Both the position numbers and the translations under genes were made by a program. A DNA stretch of 64,000 nt from NCBI RefSeq assembly GCF_030272615.1, contig NC_081410.1:569055152-569119151 (forward strand), written 5' to 3'. Of this stretch, positions 59,921 to 64,000 are shown piece after piece. The first letter of the stretch is position 1. Every line of letters starts with the position of its first letter. The notes under the pieces are model-generated. The model worked only from the letters and a program-made list of their open reading frames with translations, was not told the origin of the DNA and did no database searches. This stretch comes from Cryptomeria japonica (lineage: Eukaryota > Streptophyta > Pinopsida > Cupressales > Cupressaceae).

Positions 59921-61522
59921 CTAATATATGGGATGTGGGAGACGTGGCGTAGGGATTGCTGTTAAGTCTGCAGCCTTCTTTAATGTGATTCCAAAATCGT
60001 CGCTCATGTCCATCTGCTCACAGCTCATCCCATCCGGAAGTTTCCACTCAAATGAGTGAAGTAAAGAAGCCAAAACCAAATGAACCATACGACTTGCCAA
60101 TGGAAGCCCCGGACACATTCTTCTTCCCGCTCCAAATGGAATCAGCTCGAAGTCTTGTCCCCTGTAATCTATCTTGCTATTCTCACCCTCTAAAAACCTT
60201 TCGGGAATAAATTCCAAAGGATTCTTCCAAATTGAACTGTCCCTTCCCATAGCCCACACGTTCACCATCACCTGGGTGTCCTTGGGTATAACAAATCCCC
60301 CAATCTCGCAGCTGCTTGTGGCTTTGTGGGGGAGAAGCAGAGGACCCGTCGTGCGCAATCGGAATACTTCTTTGACGGCTGCATGGAGATACGGCAGACG
60401 ATCCAAGTCAGATTCTTCCACTTTCCGGTTGCAACCAACTACTTCATCCAGTTCTTGACGGGCTCGGTTTAATTTCTGTGGATTGCGAATCAATTCTGCC
60501 ATGGCCCATTCTATTGTTGTAGTGGTCGTCTCAGTACCTGCAATAAACAATTCCTGAAACCAGAGAGCACAATTAGAGGTTTGGAAAACAGCAGAGATAT
60601 ATTTATATACCCTAATTAAGTTGCTTTTAATCTTTTCAGTACTCACAGCTATTAATGCTCGAACACCAACAAGAGTGAAATCTTCAGTTCTGGAATCAAG
60701 CAGAACATCCAGAAAATCCTTGTCCGAGTCCTTACGCTGAACGCTTTGGCTGAGCCTTTTCTGTATGAATGTATCAGAAAAGTCATACAATTCCTTAAAA
60801 AGCCTGTCCATCTCACGGGACACTCGCTGGGGGTCGAGGAACCGGAGAAACGGGAAAAAGTCCACCAAATTGGGCTTTCCGGCGACAACCATCAATTCAC
60901 AGATGGTATCTTTGAGTCCCGCAGAAGCTGGATTGTGAGGATCAAAGACACTTGTGCTGAAAATCATGTTACCTAACAAATTCAGAGACGTGCAGAACAC
61001 CGTATGAGCTATGTTCACAACCTTTCCCTTGTCCTCGAATATGAGCCGAATCGTGCTAAATACTTGATCCCTTCTGAGATGTTGCAGAGCTTCCAGTCTT
61101 TTCGGGCTGAAGAGTTCAACAGTTGAAATGCGACGGAGATTGCGCCAGTAAGGACCGTAATCAGCCCAAATTAGGGAGGACTTGTCATGTGAAAGAGATT
61201 TGTGTGCCTCGGTCACCATCCGCCCCGCCAAGATGTTGTCGTGCGTTTTAAAGACCTCCTTGGCCGTGGCAGGAGAGGAGACCACCACTACTGTTCTCAT
61301 GCCCAGACGGAGAGTCATCAGTGGACCGTATTTCACAGAGAGGGCATAGAGAGACTCGTGAGGCCTTTTCCCCAGCTGAATGAGGTTTCCCAGGATAGGC
61401 CAACCACTAGGCCCAGGGGGCAGAGAAAGCCTCCGCTCTCTTCTCCCTACAAACAGGAAGAATGATATCAGTGAAGCAGCAGTAAGAAGCACAGTATACC
61501 AGGAAAACAGTGGAATATTCAT
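59921..61522 (-). CDS. Cytochrome P450, CYP71 clan (CYP76-like), two exons
   Basis: Exon 1 is 61522-60647 (292 codons) and exon 2 is 60553-59921 (210 codons plus TAG), giving 502 residues, the normal length. An N-terminal membrane anchor (residues 8-25, VLLTAASLISFFLFVG) is followed by RRERR and the proline hinge LPPGPSGWPILGN. Later come WADYGPYWRNLRR (helix C), the I-helix oxygen-binding AGTETTTT, the K-helix KEVFRL (ExxR), FIPERF and the haem loop FGAGRRMCPG with the thiolate Cys. It should be an ER-bound monooxygenase fed by P450 reductase. CYP76-type enzymes act on terpenoids and phenolics, but the substrate cannot be read from sequence. The open frame runs through the intron because that intron is 93 nt and stop-free. 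No disabling change was seen. Confidence 0.9.
   Translation of the reverse strand: MNIPLFSWYTVLLTAASLISFFLFVGRRERRLSLPPGPSGWPILGNLIQLGKRPHESLYALSVKYGPLMTLRLGMRTVVVVSSPATAKEVFKTHDNILAGRMVTEAHKSLSHDKSSLIWADYGPYWRNLRRISTVELFSPKRLEALQHLRRDQVFSTIRLIFEDKGKVVNIAHTVFCTSLNLLGNMIFSTSVFDPHNPASAGLKDTICELMVVAGKPNLVDFFPFLRFLDPQRVSREMDRLFKELYDFSDTFIQKRLSQSVQRKDSDKDFLDVLLDSRTEDFTLVGVRALIAVSTEKIKSNLIRVYKYISAVFQTSNCALWFQELFIAGTETTTTTIEWAMAELIRNPQKLNRARQELDEVVGCNRKVEESDLDRLPYLHAAVKEVFRLRTTGPLLLPHKATSSCEIGGFVIPKDTQVMVNVWAMGRDSSIWKNPLEFIPERFLEGENSKIDYRGQDFELIPFGAGRRMCPGLPLASRMVHLVLASLLHSFEWKLPDGMSCEQMDMSDDFGITLKKAADLTAIPTPRLPHPIY
60554..60646 (-). other. 93-nt phase-0 intron of the P450 gene
   Basis: Minus strand donor GTGAGTACTG at 60646 and acceptor TGGTTTCAG ending at 60554. 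Removal joins ...RALIA to ELFIAGTE, the expected P450 sequence before the I-helix motif. Retained, it would add 31 residues (starting VSTEKIK) without a stop. The site agrees with the conserved intron position of CYP71-clan genes. Confidence 0.85.
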
Positions 61523-61580
61523 ATTAACTTGTATACAAGGAGATCCTTATTTTCTCTGGGTTTCCAGTATACACTCTCTC

Positions 61581-61587
61581 TTTTATA
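61581..61587 (-). promoter_or_regulatory. TATA box of the P450 gene
   Basis: Minus strand TATAAAA in CTATAAAAGAGAGAG, about 60 bp upstream of the ATG at 61522. With a usual 30-bp spacing the transcript would start near 61555, giving a leader of about 30 nt. Confidence 0.6.
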
Positions 61588-61599
61588 GGCAGAATACTT

Positions 61600-63916
61600 G
61601 ATTCCAGGTCGCAGCACGTTTTTGCTTGCCTAGACTTTTATACTACAATAGACGACTGATTTATGTTTAAAAAAACTTTTGGTGTGCACTAGCTTGAATT
61701 GTTGTATCAATCTGTATAAAAAAGACGTCAGAGATATCACTTTCATTGCCTACCTTACTTGAATTGTTATGTCTGTCTTTAGGGTGACCACGGGCAGGAG
61801 CGCCTTTGTTGGGTGGAACGTGTGCTTTACTGAAGTATCGAATTCAATTGGAAATAGCTCTCCATATTTTTAAATATAAGTATGTTAATTTCTTTGTTTG
61901 GTTAGAATATTATAACACAGTGTGTTATATGTTGAAAAGATTCTTGGAATGTAATATTTTAAATTGTTATATTTATTTAGATCATACACAATAGGTCAGT
62001 GATTATGGCATTGTTTAGAATTAATCATGGGGTATTGGCTATACTGAATATAAATGTAATCATAAACAAAATGTAGGTACAGATATGGATTCAAAAAAAA
62101 ATATATATATATATATAACTTGTAGAAGACTAGCATGAGCAGAAAGCTAAAAACAATAAAAAAGGGAATGCATAGAAATATATAGCTCATTTTCAGAATT
62201 CTTATGGAGGGGTTAATATATATGATGGAGAGTCAAATTGAGAACTAGTTGACACCATCTTTAATATGATCCTCTCTTTTTTTTATATATTATAATATAA
62301 ATTATTTATTATATATTTAAATTTATAATTAGTTTTAGAGTATTATTGATGCACTTTATTAATAGACTAATAATCAACTTGTTGGTTAACAGACGTGTCC
62401 TTAAATACCTTTCAAAAATGACTCCTAAATGCCCAAATTGAAAGACAAAAACAAGAACCAACAGTTGCAAGTGCTCTCTAACTTTTGATATGAAGGTACA
62501 ACTCTCTTCATTGTATAAAATGTATATTTCTTGAATATGCTTTTAACCGAAAAGTAATAAAGGAAACTAACATCTGCTCATGGCCATGACACAGATGCGA
62601 ATAGCAGATTTATAATGAAGTGAATGAAGATAACTAAACAGTTAAATTACCCACACCCAAGAAAATACCCTTTCCAATAGAATCAAAATGATCTAAACTT
62701 TGATCGAGTCTCTCTCATGCCTCAAAGGACAAGGGGGATCAGAATTCCCAGGCAAAGAGCTAACAACAGATTTCTTTCCAATATATAAGTTATTTTTGAA
62801 ATCAAAGTTTCAGAATTAAATGCATACATAGTTTAATGTAAGAGAAAAGGCAATGAAAGACAATCACAAGAGAAACAAAGCCCATTGTAATCAAAAGAAA
62901 ATAATGACAAATGCATAGATCAACAAAATCTTCTTCATTCCATCAATGCCAAAATGCGGGCTCACATACTCAACATTTCTGAAAAATAAAACTGTGCAGT
63001 CTAGAAAACAATGTTGCCCCCTCTTTTTTCATAGCAGAAAGAGAAAAAACAGAAGCCCCGCTCTTTTCTTTCATTAAATATATATAGCCTCTTTTTTTTA
63101 AAGAGACTTTTAGTTATCAATAAGTGATTCTTGAAAAGATTATTAATTAATCTTTTCTTTTATCTTTTATCCTACATTCCTTTCTAAGAAATATTTGTAG
63201 AAAATTTAAATTAAACGCATCTGATTATGTGTTGACAAGTGGACATATTTTTTATATCTCCAAGATAAATTATTATTTGGGTCTCCATTTCAAAAGAGTC
63301 CCCACTGTGAGCTTCTCATAATAATATTTTTCTCATAATTTTTATAGATCCATACTTAGAGATCAATAACTTTTGAACGCGATAATATTTTTCTAATCGC
63401 TCCACCGAGGATTTAGAAAACTAGGTTTTCTAAAACATATCACAAATTTAGCACGATCCAACAGTTTGAATTGATAGTTATGACCCCATCAAAGAGACTG
63501 ATTTTTCTGTCTCATAAAATTTGTGGTTACAGGTTGCATTGAAAATTACAAACAGTATACATGCCAAAAATTACACACGGATCACCACTTTGAGCTGCCA
63601 TTAAAATTGACATTAATCAGCTCCTGGAGAACCTCGAAAATATATCGAGTCTTAGACAAATCACCATTATCAGCTTGTTTGGTAAATCCACATGTTTTGA
63701 TTAAGTAAAACAGGTATTTGAAAGGTACCCAAACCTTGTACAAGCTAGGAGAATAGAATAGCATAAAAAAGTGCCTGATCACTTCAAAAAGTCAAAATGA
63801 ACCCACCAGAAGGGCAGAGCTTAAAACATCATTACATAATTACCTAAAACTTGGAACAAACAGCAACAGGAAAGCAAAAGATAACAAAGAGACAGAACCA
63901 AGGACAGCAACTGGAA
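61600..63916. other. P450 upstream region and intergenic spacer
   Basis: AT-rich. A (AT)n-like run lies at about 62092-62118. No open frame, LTR or repeat end could be supported. The part near 63700-63916 may be 3' untranslated sequence of the gene at the right edge. Confidence 0.4.
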
Positions 63917-64000
63917 CTAAATACTATTCAGGATCTCCTCAGCGTGAACAACCATTTGTTTCATGTTGTTCGCTGAGGTCTTCATATCCTCTAGCTCACA
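63917..64000 (-). CDS. C-terminal end of a possible gene, cut by the window edge
   Basis: The minus strand reads open from the edge to TAG at 63917: CELEDMKTSANNMKQMVVHA then EEILNSI. It is amphipathic, Glu/Met/Asn-rich and coiled-coil-like, and codon use looks ordinary. The flanking sequence to the left is AT-rich and non-coding, as expected of a 3' untranslated region. Not recognised; it could also be a chance frame of 27 codons. Confidence 0.35.
   Translation of the reverse strand, partial: CELEDMKTSANNMKQMVVHAEEILNSI

Noticed and set aside
60174-60976. Plus-strand frames within the P450 gene
   Set aside because: Antisense shadows of a conserved coding sequence.
1-64000. CRISPR arrays, operons, bacterial-type signals, rRNA genes
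   Set aside because: None seen; direct repeats are LTRs, tandem duplications or microsatellites in a plant nuclear context.

Overview
The window looks like repeat-rich nuclear DNA of a large-genome seed plant. The basis is: Copia elements primed by initiator tRNA-Met (TGGTATCAGAGC), a plant L1-type LINE carrying a 3' RNase H, AT-rich spacers, and one CYP71-clan cytochrome P450 gene. The P450 sequence style and the dense nesting of old elements suggest a gymnosperm (conifer); that is inference. About 80 percent is transposon-derived and only two segments look like host genes.

Layout. 1-6674: a minus-strand LTR element without recognisable pol, carrying a coiled-coil/zinc-knuckle ORF and a large uncharacterised ORF. 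7885-30939: a tandem Copia array (family A) reading plus, LTR fragment - internal A1 - LTR - internal A2 - LTR. A2 is split by two insertions with perfect 5-bp target duplications: a minus-strand Copia element B (15049-21950, AATGT) and a 4.6-kb non-coding unit D bounded TGTTG...CAACA (24378-28990, GGGCA). B carries an odd 5' region containing a 141-bp mini-LTR that embeds a tRNA-like Pol III promoter. 30940-31629: a degenerate minisatellite and a (TA)n run. 31628-39202: a broken P450 pseudogene next to a giant inverted repeat (two ~2.5-kb arms, ~1.8-kb spacer) whose arms each hold the same unknown ~150-residue open frame. 40945-50930: a short-internal non-autonomous LTR element E (TSD TAATG) whose 5' LTR is split by a nearly full-length Copia element C (41518-49164) with an aberrant 3' junction. 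52723-58542: a minus-strand LINE with a 13-bp near-perfect target duplication. 59921-61522: the P450 gene, minus strand, one intron of 93 nt that is in frame and stop-free. 63917-64000: the last 27 codons of a possible gene entering from the right edge, minus strand.

Nesting gives relative ages: array A is older than B and D; E is older than C. The P450 gene is the only complete-looking host gene, and degraded copies of the same P450 type lie 25-30 kb away at 31628-32335 and 35490-35690, so the locus had a small P450 cluster later broken by transposons and rearrangement. Coordinates of LTRs, primer sites and target duplications were read by eye from the sequence; no alignment or database search was run.
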